The translations under genes were made by a program, and so were the position numbers. 61,226 nucleotides of DNA from Croceivirga sp. (lineage in GTDB: Bacteria > Bacteroidota > Bacteroidia > Flavobacteriales > Flavobacteriaceae): assembly GCA_028281025.1 (NCBI GenBank), contig JANQKR010000025.1:1-61226 (forward strand). The letters are read 5' to 3'. Shown piece after piece: positions 51,228-59,523 of the stretch (its first letter is position 1; each line of letters begins with the position of its first letter). Under the pieces are notes generated by a model. It saw only the letters and a program-made list of their open reading frames with translations. It made no database searches and had not been told where the DNA came from.

Positions 51228-51644
51228 TTAAATAAAAAATCCTTTATTTTTTTCCTTTCGGATCATGGTCACCAAAGCACCTATAATGATGATATTTTTA
51301 CCTATGTATTGACCTAACAAGGTAGGGACCAAAGGTGCATGGGCAAATGAATCATTGGGAAAAAACAGCAATGGCGTAAAAGTGAATACCATATGCGCCA
51401 ATGCAATGACCACCACTTGTTTTCTAAAAATTCCAATAAGCAATAGCAGCCCGATACCTACCTCTAAAATGGCCAGCAAGGTCACCGCGGCTTGATCGGT
51501 CACCAACCCAAACGTTAATTGGTGGATGGTGTTCCTTGCCAGTTCCTCTGCCGGGCTGGTGCCTGGAAAGAACTTTAAACTTCCAAACCATAAATACACC
51601 AAACCTATGGTACTGGACAAAATTGTTTTGTTACCGATCATCAT
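51228..51644 (-). CDS. DoxX family membrane protein
   Basis: 138 residues with four predicted helices; begins MMIGNKTILSSTIGLVYLWFGSLKF and has LLAILEVGIGLLLLIGIF and FTPLLFFPNDSFAHAP. DoxX-like proteins include quinone-linked oxidoreductase subunits and unknowns. It lies 18 nt after ccoI and before the cbb3 operon, so a respiratory link is likely but unproven. Confidence 0.8.
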   Translation of the reverse strand: MMIGNKTILSSTIGLVYLWFGSLKFFPGTSPAEELARNTIHQLTFGLVTDQAAVTLLAILEVGIGLLLLIGIFRKQVVVIALAHMVFTFTPLLFFPNDSFAHAPLVPTLLGQYIGKNIIIIGALVTMIRKEKNKGFFI

Positions 51645-51662
51645 TCCGTTTTTGTTTTGCGT

Positions 51663-54035
51663 TTATGTTTTGAATTTTGAACCTATATAATTTGTGGCAA
51701 TTGTGGTAAAGACCACTATACTAATGGAGCTCAAGGGCATCAAAATGGCCGCAATTACAGGTTTTAACTGACCGGTCACAGCAAAATACAAGCCTACTAC
51801 ATTGTAGCAAAGCGACAATAAAAAACTCAGTTTTATGATACCAATGGATTGTTGGGAAAGCTTTAGGAACCTAGCTAGCCTTGTTAGCTTGCCAGCATCC
51901 AAAATAGCATCACAGGCAGGTGAAAACACATTTACATTTTCCGAAACCGCTATACCCACGTTACTCTGGGCCAAGGCACCGGCATCATTGAGTCCATCCC
52001 CGACCATGAGTACATTTGAATGCTCTTGTGATTTTTTAACGAACTTGAGTTTGTCTTCCGGCTTTTGGTCAAAAAACATGGGGAGTTGAAAAGGAAACAT
52101 TTTTTCCAGCTTTTTCCGTTCCCCATCGTTGTCCCCGGACAGAATGACCAATGAAAAGTTCGTCATGAGCCCTTTAAAGAGGGTAACCAGACCTTCCCTG
52201 TATTTGCTTTTGAACACAAAACGGCCCTTGTAATTTTCATCTGCACTAATATGGACCGATGTCTCCGCCTTTGTCCCTTCTTGGGTGCCAACATAGTTTG
52301 CAGATCCCACTTTCATGGTGTGCTGTCCCAGTTTTCCCTTAACCCCTTTTCCAGTATGTTCGGAAAATTCATCCAATGTCTTTATCTGACAACTTTCTAA
52401 AATGCTGTACAATTCCCTGCTCAGGGGATGGTTTGAAGCACGCAGGGTATTCTTGAGCAAAGAAGCTTCATCATCGGTCAATTCCATGCCCTCGTAGACA
52501 ATGGTATTCCCTGAATTTGAAGTCAGTGTCCCTGTTTTATCAAAGACAACGGTATCTATTTTGGCCAATCTTTCTATGGTATTCGTGTCTTTAAGGTAAA
52601 AACCGTTACGGCCAAAAATTCGCAATAGGTTGCCAAGGGTGAAAGGTGCGGCCAATGCAATGGCACAGGGACAGGCGATGATCAAAACCGCCGTAAAGAC
52701 ATTGAGCGCCTTGGATGGGTCCTGCCACAACCAGTACGATGTGGCAATGGTGGCAATGGTCAGAACCGCAATAGTGAATCGTTTACCTATGGCGTCGGTT
52801 AGGGTTTGGAATTCACTGGCCTTGTTTTTTGCAAAGGCAGAATTGCTCCACAACTGGGTAAGATAACTCTGGGATACGGATTTTATGGCCTCTATTTCAA
52901 GTACCCCGCCCAATTGTTTGCCTCCGGCGAACAACTTATCCCCCGATGATTTGGGTACGGATTCCGACTCCCCGGTGACAAAGCTATAATCAATCTGCGC
53001 ACGTCCATGGATAAGGATGCAATCCACAGGAATAATTTCCTGATTACGGACCAAAAGCCTATCGCCCTGTTTGACCCTATAAATTTCGATGTTCTCTTCC
53101 CCATCATTTTCGGTTACCCGGGTCACCCCAATGGGGAAATAGGATTTGTAGTCCCGCTCGAACGATAGATGGGCATACGTCTTTTGTTGAAAAAACCGTC
53201 CTACCAATAAGAAGAATACCAAACCTGTAAGGCTATCAAAAAAGCCTGAACCCAAATCAAAGACGATATCCACCGTACTTCGTATGAACAAGGTCAGGAT
53301 TCCCAAGGCTATGGGAACATCAATGTTCAACAACTTGGAGCGCAATCCTTTAAAAGCCGAAGTGAAGTAATCCTGGGAAGCGTAAAAAACCACGGGCAGG
53401 GAAAAGGAAAACATTAACCATCTAAAGAAGGTCTTGTATTGATCCAACCAATACTCCTGGACTTCAAAATACTCCGGAAAAGAAAGGAGCATTACGTTCC
53501 CAAAAGAAAAACCGGCAACTCCCAATTTATAGATAAGGTTCCGGTCCACCTTCTTTTTTGCCTGGGAATAGTCCTCAAGGACAATGGACGGCTCGTACCC
53601 TATTTTGGCCAACAATATGGCAAGCTCCTTTAGGTTCAGCCCTTCACTATCAAAGGTTATTCTGGCCTTTCGTTTTGGAAAATCAACCTGGGAACTTTTG
53701 ATAAAAGAACTTAATCTGTTTAAATTTTCCAGCACCCAAATACAGGAACTGCAGTGCATATGTGGTATATGGAATTCAACCACTTGAATCCCATCTTCAT
53801 TAAAATCCAGTAGCTTCTCCGCCACCTCTGGATTTTCCAAAAAATCAAACTTATTGGCCACCTCTTTGGGAGTGGCCCCAGCTGCGCTTTCCAGATCGTA
53901 ATACCCTTCCAATCCGCTCGTGTGAAAAATTTCATAAACGGTCTTGCAACCATTGCAGCAGAAGTTTTTTTCATCAAATAGGACAGCCGTACGCCCACAA
54001 GGGTCACCACAATGGTAACAGGTTGAAGATGACAT
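51663..54035 (-). CDS. ccoI: Copper-translocating P1B-type ATPase (CcoI/FixI type)
   Basis: Exports Cu(I) to the periplasm for cbb3 assembly. N-terminus: a Cys-rich CYHCGDPCG and NFCCNGCKTVYEIF, then a metal-binding domain with HMHCSSCIWVLENL; eight membrane helices with IACPCAIALA (CPC motif), the phosphorylation site DKTGTLT and the hinge GDGLNDAGAL. The start at 54035 (MSSSTCYHCG) follows the predicted promoter; ATGs at 54041 and 54047 and a GTG at 54059 are alternatives, of which 54059 lies inside the -7 element. About 790 residues. Confidence 0.93.
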   Translation of the reverse strand: MSSSTCYHCGDPCGRTAVLFDEKNFCCNGCKTVYEIFHTSGLEGYYDLESAAGATPKEVANKFDFLENPEVAEKLLDFNEDGIQVVEFHIPHMHCSSCIWVLENLNRLSSFIKSSQVDFPKRKARITFDSEGLNLKELAILLAKIGYEPSIVLEDYSQAKKKVDRNLIYKLGVAGFSFGNVMLLSFPEYFEVQEYWLDQYKTFFRWLMFSFSLPVVFYASQDYFTSAFKGLRSKLLNIDVPIALGILTLFIRSTVDIVFDLGSGFFDSLTGLVFFLLVGRFFQQKTYAHLSFERDYKSYFPIGVTRVTENDGEENIEIYRVKQGDRLLVRNQEIIPVDCILIHGRAQIDYSFVTGESESVPKSSGDKLFAGGKQLGGVLEIEAIKSVSQSYLTQLWSNSAFAKNKASEFQTLTDAIGKRFTIAVLTIATIATSYWLWQDPSKALNVFTAVLIIACPCAIALAAPFTLGNLLRIFGRNGFYLKDTNTIERLAKIDTVVFDKTGTLTSNSGNTIVYEGMELTDDEASLLKNTLRASNHPLSRELYSILESCQIKTLDEFSEHTGKGVKGKLGQHTMKVGSANYVGTQEGTKAETSVHISADENYKGRFVFKSKYREGLVTLFKGLMTNFSLVILSGDNDGERKKLEKMFPFQLPMFFDQKPEDKLKFVKKSQEHSNVLMVGDGLNDAGALAQSNVGIAVSENVNVFSPACDAILDAGKLTRLARFLKLSQQSIGIIKLSFLLSLCYNVVGLYFAVTGQLKPVIAAILMPLSSISIVVFTTIATNYIGSKFKT

Positions 54036-54058
54036 ACACATTTGCATTATACCGAACA

Positions 54059-54101
54059 CAAAGATGGAATAAGGCGGCTTGGAAAAATATGACTTATGTC
54101 A
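54059..54101 (-). promoter_or_regulatory. FNR-type promoter of ccoI (shared operator, -7 CATCTTTG)
   Basis: The operator 54090-54101 has CATCTTTG on the minus strand (54066 to 54059) at 29.5 bp, one mismatch to TAnnTTTG. One palindrome therefore appears to serve both ccoI and the fnr-like gene. Confidence 0.65.
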
Positions 54102-54132
54102 TCTTTTATGGATCCGCGGAAAAGTACCTTTG
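54090..54132 (+). promoter_or_regulatory. FNR-type promoter of the first crp/fnr gene (operator TGACTTATGTCA, -7 TACCTTTG)
   Basis: Operator centre 54095.5; perfect -7 TACCTTTG at 54125-54132, 29.5 bp away. Its end is only 4 nt before the ATG at 54137, so the mRNA should be leaderless. Implies autoregulation if this regulator binds here. Confidence 0.72.
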
Positions 54133-54136
54133 TCCT

Positions 54137-54823
54137 ATGGGTAACTGCACAGAATTACAGTCCAGACAATTAAAGGATTTTGAATCGTTATCAAACGAGG
54201 TAAAGCAGGAACTTCTTAGGACCTCGGAATCCTTAAGCATCCCCAAAGGTGAGGTCATTTTCAAGGAAAACCAACCATTGCACAAACTATATTGCATAAA
54301 CAAGGGTGCATGTAAATTCAGTAAAGTGGATAACATTGGGCAGGAGCATGTCCTCCGTTTTTTGGGAAAGGGGGAAATCATGGGCAAACGCTCCCTACTC
54401 ACCAACAACGGCGCCGAGGTTAGTGCGGTAGCCCTTTCCGATACTGAATTGTGCTGTTTGGACAAAAACACCTTTTTGAAAAGTTTAAGGGAGAATCCCG
54501 GATTCCTCCAGGACTTTTTGGATGTCCTTATTGAAGATGTCAATATCAACGAATACACCCGTATCATCTTCTGTGTCCATAAAGGCATCAAACAACGTTT
54601 GGCCCATCTTTTGGTGTACTTGCTGAAGAAATATGGGGCCGATGGGAATGGTAGGCTCTGGGTACGATTAAAAAGGGAGGATATGGCTACCGTTCTGGGC
54701 ACATCACCTGAATATGTCATAAACCTTCTCACAAATTTTAAAAATGCAGGACTCATAAACACTGTAAGAAGCGAAATTCATGTTCTTTCCAAAGAGGGAC
54801 TGGAAAGAATTGGGAATTCCTAA
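54137..54823 (+). CDS. Crp/Fnr family transcriptional regulator (first copy)
   Basis: 228 residues: N-terminal cyclic-nucleotide-like sensor domain (about 15-130), dimer helix, and winged helix with recognition region KREDMATVLGTSPEYVINLL (Glu in the position that contacts the G of TGA in FNR). One N-terminal Cys (C4) and a Cys pair in ELCCLDKN, near the FNR Cys122 position, are seen, but no full FNR cysteine set. Start at ATG 54137 is forced by the promoter; 54023 would run through it. Best candidate, with the next gene, for the regulator of the TGAY-N4-RTCA sites. Confidence 0.9.
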   Translation: MGNCTELQSRQLKDFESLSNEVKQELLRTSESLSIPKGEVIFKENQPLHKLYCINKGACKFSKVDNIGQEHVLRFLGKGEIMGKRSLLTNNGAEVSAVALSDTELCCLDKNTFLKSLRENPGFLQDFLDVLIEDVNINEYTRIIFCVHKGIKQRLAHLLVYLLKKYGADGNGRLWVRLKREDMATVLGTSPEYVINLLTNFKNAGLINTVRSEIHVLSKEGLERIGNS

Positions 54824-54884
54824 AGAATTGCAGTTTTTATTTGCCATAGAACTCTTAATTTTAGACGTCAGGTAAATTTAAATT

Positions 54885-55577
54885 ATGGATAATAGCAGAT
54901 GTGAGAATTGCATCGTGCGACAATTCAATTCCCTACGGGCAATGAACAAGGAGGAATTGAAAAAAGTCTCCGATTCCAAAATCAGAAAATCAGTCAAAAA
55001 GGGGGAACCCTTGTTTGAGGAGGGTGAAAAACTCAATGGGGTCTATTGTGTTAGGTCTGGGGTTTCCAAACTTTCCAAGCTCAGTCCCAACGGTAAAGAT
55101 CAAATTGTTAAACTAGCTACCAAAGGGGAAGTAATGGGCCAAAGGTCCGTTATTGCCGAAGAACATTCCAACCTTTCCGCCGTTGCGGTCAGCGATATGG
55201 ATGTTTGTTTTATTCCCAAGGAAAGCATTACCACCACATTACAGAAAAATCCGAACTTTACCCTGGAAGTTTTAAGGCATATGGCCCATGAGCTCAAGGA
55301 AGCGGATGACGTAATTGTCAATATGAGCCAAAAAACCGTAAAACAGCGCATTGCGGAGGCCTTTCTTTATTTGAAGAACAATTTTGGGGAGGACAATGAT
55401 GGGTTTTTGGCCCTTACACTTTCACGTGAGGATATTGCCAACGTTGTAGGTACCGCCACGGAATCCGCCATTAGGATTATTTCTGAATTCAAAAAGAAAG
55501 GGTTGATCCATACCTCTGGAAAGAAGGTGGGCATTAAGGACGAGCGAAAGCTAAGGGACTTGGCCGAAGGATTTTAA
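54885..55577 (+). CDS. Crp/Fnr family transcriptional regulator (second copy, CxxC N-terminus)
   Basis: 230 residues, paralogous to the gene 61 nt upstream. N-terminus MDNSRCENCIVRQFNSL has a Cys-x2-Cys like FNR Cys20/Cys23, and DVCFIPKESI aligns with the FNR Cys122 segment (VCEIPFETL), but the Cys29 equivalent is Asn. The helix-turn-helix is SREDIANVVGTATESAIRII. It may hold an Fe-S cluster with a non-Cys ligand. Which of the two paralogues binds the shared operator cannot be told. Confidence 0.9.
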   Translation: MDNSRCENCIVRQFNSLRAMNKEELKKVSDSKIRKSVKKGEPLFEEGEKLNGVYCVRSGVSKLSKLSPNGKDQIVKLATKGEVMGQRSVIAEEHSNLSAVAVSDMDVCFIPKESITTTLQKNPNFTLEVLRHMAHELKEADDVIVNMSQKTVKQRIAEAFLYLKNNFGEDNDGFLALTLSREDIANVVGTATESAIRIISEFKKKGLIHTSGKKVGIKDERKLRDLAEGF

Positions 55578-55596
55578 CACAGCTTTTCTTTAAAGC

Positions 55597-55639
55597 TGAT
55601 AATTGTCATAGTATTACTATCCCTACCCTCCTAATTTTA
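55597..55639 (+). promoter_or_regulatory. FNR-type promoter of usp (operator TGATAATTGTCA, -7 TAATTTTA)
   Basis: Operator centre 55602.5, -7 TAATTTTA at 55632-55639, offset 29.5 bp. The leader to the usp ATG (55662) is about 17 nt. Confidence 0.72.
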
Positions 55640-55661
55640 TACTATCATAAAAAAGATTGGG

Positions 55662-56558
55662 ATGAAACGGATTTTAATACCCACGGACTTTTCAAACAAT
55701 GCATGGAATGCCATTTGCTATGCCATGCGACTCTTTCAGAACCAAGAATGTGATTTTTTCCTGCTGAACACCTATACCCCTGTAATCCCCAGCAGTAGAT
55801 TCATGGCTCCAATGGTGAACGGGGTCCGTATAGAGGATGCCGTTCGTTCTACTTCAGAAAACGGATTGAGCAAGACCGTAAAGAGAATTCGGAAGGAGTT
55901 CAATAATCCCAAACATTCCTTTGAAACCATTTCCTCCTTCAATCTTTTGGCCGATGAGGTAAAGGATGTTGTGGACACCTATGGTATAGACCTGATCGTA
56001 ACGGGTACCAAGGGGGCATCCGGAATGGACGAAGTCTTTATGGGCAGCAATACCGTTCGCATTATAAAGAACACCAAAAAGTGTCCGATCTTGGCCATTC
56101 CCAGGAATTTCGAGTATATGGCGCCATCGGAAATTGCGTTTGCCACTGATTTCAATCGGTTTTATTCACTTTCCGAACTAACACCATTGATCGATTTGGC
56201 CAATTCATTTGAGGCCACCATTAGAATTGTTCATGTTCAATATGAGATAAAGGCCCTAACAGAGTTGCAATTGTTCAATCTCAATATGCTCAGAAAATAT
56301 TTTGCCAATGTGGAACACTATATCCACACGGTTTCCGAGCTAAACTCCGTTTCCCACACCTTGGATGTCTTCTCAAAGGAATTGGATATCCATTTATTGG
56401 CCATGCTCCACTACCAACACAGTTATATGGAACGCATGACCAGGGAACCCATTGTAAAGCGAACGGCCTTTCACACCCAAATTCCATTATTGGTGATTCC
56501 GGAATTGGGAATGGAGCCCACAACCAAGGAGCGAAAGGAAGAATTACGCAGTTACTAG
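55662..56558 (+). CDS. Universal stress protein, tandem UspA domains
   Basis: 298 residues: domain 1 begins MKRILIPTDFSNNAWNAICYA and contains VTGTKGASGMDEVFMGSNTV (the G-2x-G-9x-G pattern); domain 2 begins about residue 160 (EIAFATDFNRF) and is more degenerate, ending TAFHTQIPLLVIPELG. The third usp gene in the window and the second with an FNR-type promoter. Its last 4 nt overlap a convergent small gene. Confidence 0.9.
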   Translation: MKRILIPTDFSNNAWNAICYAMRLFQNQECDFFLLNTYTPVIPSSRFMAPMVNGVRIEDAVRSTSENGLSKTVKRIRKEFNNPKHSFETISSFNLLADEVKDVVDTYGIDLIVTGTKGASGMDEVFMGSNTVRIIKNTKKCPILAIPRNFEYMAPSEIAFATDFNRFYSLSELTPLIDLANSFEATIRIVHVQYEIKALTELQLFNLNMLRKYFANVEHYIHTVSELNSVSHTLDVFSKELDIHLLAMLHYQHSYMERMTREPIVKRTAFHTQIPLLVIPELGMEPTTKERKEELRSY

Positions 56559-56785
56559 CGGTAATTTTCCCTTCCTATGGGATGATCCTCATAAAAATCT
56601 TCAAAGGTTTTAGTAGTTTCGTAGTTCTCGGTCAACACCTTGTATACCATAAAAACCACTAACGCCTGGCCAAAAACGGTTACATAGAACACCCAATTAA
56701 ATGGGAAGTTCATGCTAGACATAATGGTGACAGTAACCAAAACAAGGGTGGTAAAGGCAACAACACCCATCGCAGAAATTTTCAT
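56555..56785 (-). CDS. Small two-helix membrane protein (76 aa)
   Basis: 76 residues with two hydrophobic segments (MGVVAFTTLVLVTVTIM and WVFYVTVFGQALVVFMVYKVL) and a charged C-terminus with FEDFYEDHPIGRENYR. Not recognised. Its setting beside the cbb3 and fnr genes suggests a respiratory role, but nothing in the sequence proves it. Confidence 0.65.
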   Translation of the reverse strand: MKISAMGVVAFTTLVLVTVTIMSSMNFPFNWVFYVTVFGQALVVFMVYKVLTENYETTKTFEDFYEDHPIGRENYR

Positions 56786-57030
56786 AACTTTTATTTGTTC
56801 AACAATTTATAGATAAAAGTTGAACAATAAATGGATTTAAGGCAAGATTAACATGACATCATTGCATTACCTTTTCCTTTACGGTTTTCCGTAACCTTTT
56901 ATCATGCGTATTGGTATTTTTAGTTTTTTCATACAGTAAATAATGATTTTGGTATATTAAAATGTTGCTTGCGGCCATTTTACAACAAAATTTGCGCAAC
57001 TAATTTGGTTCATTCCGTAAACGATGGATT

Positions 57031-57804
57031 ATGAAGGTATTTCACTATACCCATATCGGAAAAAAAGAAAACAACGAAGACAGTATCGGGCATAAGGACA
57101 ATGTTTTTATGGTGTGTGATGGTGTTGGTGGGGCCGTCCGGGGAGAAATGGCCAGCAAAAGCCTTGTGGATTTTATTACCGGGCATTATGTGGAAACGGC
57201 CATTGGTGAAGACCCGATCCTGGCACTATTGGGCGCCGCCCAGGACCATTTGAACAATCTGGTCAATAGGGAGGATTCCCTGGACGGCATGGCGACTACC
57301 CTTGCGGCGGTCTTTAGAGGTACAAAAGGATTGTTTACCGCACATGCAGGTGATTCAAGAATCTATTTTGTAAAACCGGAAGCAAAAATGTTTTGGCATA
57401 CATGGGACCATTCCCTGGTGGGCAGTTTGGTAAGGAATGGGGAAATTACACACCATGAAGCGGCAAAGCATCCGATGAACCATCAAATACTAAAGGCATT
57501 TAAAGGAAATTTAGAGGGAAAGAAGACCGTTCCGGAAATTCATTTTTTGTCCGATCTCATTGAAGGGGATATTGGATTTATCTGTTCGGACGGTGTATTG
57601 GAAACCTTTTCACATGAGGCATTGCTCCATTTGTTAAGTGATACCAAAAAAACCTCCGAGGAAAAACTGGTTCATATTCAAGAAGAATGTACAAAGAAGA
57701 GTCTGGACAACCACTCCGCCCTGTTACTTGAACTGGAAATTGAGGATTGCACCAATTTTTCCAGATATGCAAATGAATGGCAACTCCTTTCGTCATTAAA
57801 ATAG
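57031..57804 (+). CDS. PP2C-type serine/threonine phosphatase
   Basis: 257-residue metal-dependent phosphatase (PPM family), soluble. Motifs in order: HIGKKENNEDS with the first metal Asp, FMVCDGVGGAVRGE (motif 2), MATTLAAVF, TAHAGDSRIYF, WDHSLVGSLV and GFICSDGVLETF with a third metal Asp. Starts a same-strand island with a LytTR protein and FHA proteins; FHA domains read phosphothreonine, so this enzyme is probably the eraser in that circuit. No kinase is in the window. Confidence 0.92.
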   Translation: MKVFHYTHIGKKENNEDSIGHKDNVFMVCDGVGGAVRGEMASKSLVDFITGHYVETAIGEDPILALLGAAQDHLNNLVNREDSLDGMATTLAAVFRGTKGLFTAHAGDSRIYFVKPEAKMFWHTWDHSLVGSLVRNGEITHHEAAKHPMNHQILKAFKGNLEGKKTVPEIHFLSDLIEGDIGFICSDGVLETFSHEALLHLLSDTKKTSEEKLVHIQEECTKKSLDNHSALLLELEIEDCTNFSRYANEWQLLSSLK

Positions 57805-57883
57805 TCATGAGAACGAATATGTGTGGTAGTGCAACCCTTTTTTTTTATATTTTTCAACAATACTGAACCTTACAATACCAACC

Positions 57884-58576
57884 ATGACTACGGAGCTTGA
57901 TTTTGTGAATTTTCCCGATGAAGGTTATGTCGATTTAATCGAAGAACAATGGTTTAAACTGAAAAACCAACATCTAAAGCATATAGAGCACCTCAACTTC
58001 TTCTATATCCCGGACGATTCCGAAGGGAGCAGGGAGCAATTAAGAAGTTACATCAGTCTTATTTCAAGCACCAATGCGTTTGCCAATATTGTCTTGGTCA
58101 CCTCCAATTTAGAACTTGCGTTTATAGGATGGGAGCAAGATGTGGTGGCCTTCTATCCTACCCTTTCGGCCGAAACCGGAAAGGGAATGGCCAATCTTAT
58201 CAATAGATTGTTGAAGTTTCCCCCTTATCAAGGTGCCATTCTAAAAAAGTTAAAAATTAAGTCCAAAGGCCATTTTGACCTTGTGGACACCAAGGACATC
58301 TGTTTTTGTATGGGCAGTGGCAATTGGACGGAAATTTATATGGCCGATGGCACCATGAGAAAGGAATGTAGGCCCTTGGGCAACCTGGAAGAGCGTCTGT
58401 CCAATGTAAGTTCCATAAAACGGGTGGGGAAATCCCTATTGGTCAATCGTAATAGGGTACTACAAATTACCGGGAATGACGTACGATTTGTGACCAACCA
58501 AAAAGCGCCTCCCATGAAACAGCGTTTAGGGGAAAAGTATATAAAAGAATTGCGAAAATTTGTTTACTGGTATTGA
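57884..58576 (+). CDS. LytTR DNA-binding protein without a receiver domain
   Basis: 230 residues. The C-terminal part (about 135-230) fits LytTR: DLVDTKDICFCMGSGNWTEI, ADGTMRKECRPLGNLEERLS, KRVGKSLLVNRNRVLQI. The first 130 residues are not a CheY receiver: they contain FFYIPDD, NIVLVTSNLELAFIGWEQD and no phospho-acceptor arrangement, so they look like a new sensor or partner domain. It lies between the PP2C gene and an FHA gene (1 nt gap), suggesting that phospho-signals end in transcription. Confidence 0.72.
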   Translation: MTTELDFVNFPDEGYVDLIEEQWFKLKNQHLKHIEHLNFFYIPDDSEGSREQLRSYISLISSTNAFANIVLVTSNLELAFIGWEQDVVAFYPTLSAETGKGMANLINRLLKFPPYQGAILKKLKIKSKGHFDLVDTKDICFCMGSGNWTEIYMADGTMRKECRPLGNLEERLSNVSSIKRVGKSLLVNRNRVLQITGNDVRFVTNQKAPPMKQRLGEKYIKELRKFVYWY

Positions 58577-58577
58577 T

Positions 58578-59237
58578 ATGGAAGCATTTACAATAGGGAG
58601 GAACGAAAAAAACCACCTTGCCCTCAATCACAAGACGGTAAGCGGTGTTCATGCAGAAGTGGAAATTTCTGAGGACTTCAAGTCATTTTTGCTCAAGGAT
58701 TTGGATTCTTCCAACGGTACCAGGGTCAATGGCCGGAGAATAGTGACCAAAAACCTTCAGAAAAAGGACAAAATTGAATTTGGAGAGGAAAAGATACTGG
58801 GCAAGGACCTGATTTCCCAAGTGGAAAAATATGTACTTAAGAACAGACAGGACTTCAGTGAGGAGTTTGGGAACCTAAAATTGGTGGAGAGAAATTTCAA
58901 AACCAAAAAGGATAGTATCAGAAAGTACTTTAAACTGCAATCCTTGGGTATCCGTATTTTAATAACGGCCTTTGTCATTGTCCTTATCAATGTTCTTAAA
59001 ATAGAACGCGAGATAAAGACCATACTTACAATTTCTGCTGGTCTGTTGGGTACCGTATTGGCGACCCTATCGGCCTCCGAAAAGAAGCAGAACGAACGAC
59101 TTGAAGAACTTCAAGATGAGTTTTACCTTAACTTTTTATGTCCAAAATGTAAAATGGATCTAAGCAAGAGAAGCTGGAACTATTGGAAAAATCAAGAAAA
59201 ATGTCCCAAGTGCAAATGCGATTGGGTTGCCCCATAA
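58578..59237 (+). CDS. FHA-domain membrane protein with C-terminal zinc ribbon
   Basis: 219 residues. FHA domain at residues 1-75 (IGRNEKNHLAL; VSGVHAEVE; DLDSSNGTRVNGRRI, with the Arg, Ser, His, Asn residues of phosphothreonine binding). A coiled linker leads to two hydrophobic stretches (IRILITAFVIVLINVL and ILTISAGLLGTVLATLS, about 130-170), then a zinc ribbon with two CPKCK-type pairs. Start ATG 58578 is 1 nt after the LytTR stop; the TTG at 58560 overlaps that gene. Confidence 0.82.
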   Translation: MEAFTIGRNEKNHLALNHKTVSGVHAEVEISEDFKSFLLKDLDSSNGTRVNGRRIVTKNLQKKDKIEFGEEKILGKDLISQVEKYVLKNRQDFSEEFGNLKLVERNFKTKKDSIRKYFKLQSLGIRILITAFVIVLINVLKIEREIKTILTISAGLLGTVLATLSASEKKQNERLEELQDEFYLNFLCPKCKMDLSKRSWNYWKNQEKCPKCKCDWVAP

Positions 59238-59247
59238 ATTAAAGACC

Positions 59248-59514
59248 ATGAAAGAAATTATTATTGAAATGGAAGTGGATGAACCATCACAGGTAATGGA
59301 ATTGCCTGTGAATGAAGAGAACATCATTGAACTGGATTTCACCTATTTGGATGATGAACTGGAAGATTCCGATTTGGATTTGGACGGAAACATTGCCTCG
59401 GTCACCAATCCTTCAACAGATCAAAATCCCGATCACAACGAAGAAGAAGAAGACCAAGAGGACATGGAAGAAAATGGCTTTGAAGACGATATGGAAGGTG
59501 ATCTCGACTTATAA
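59248..59514 (+). CDS. Highly acidic small protein
   Basis: 88 residues from ATG 59248 (MKEIIIEMEVDEPSQVM). About one third Asp/Glu in the C-terminal half, with runs EEEEDQEDMEENGFEDDMEGD. No domain or signal peptide. Its frame sits tightly between the two FHA genes (10 nt on each side), which supports coding. Possible partner or DNA-mimic-like binding protein; no evidence for a specific role. Confidence 0.6.
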   Translation: MKEIIIEMEVDEPSQVMELPVNEENIIELDFTYLDDELEDSDLDLDGNIASVTNPSTDQNPDHNEEEEDQEDMEENGFEDDMEGDLDL

Positions 59515-59523
59515 CTAAGAAAA

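Noticed and set aside
54106-54762. 218-residue ORF antisense to the first crp/fnr gene
   Set aside because: It mirrors a well-recognised regulator gene, has no family features of its own and no upstream promoter; a codon-bias shadow.
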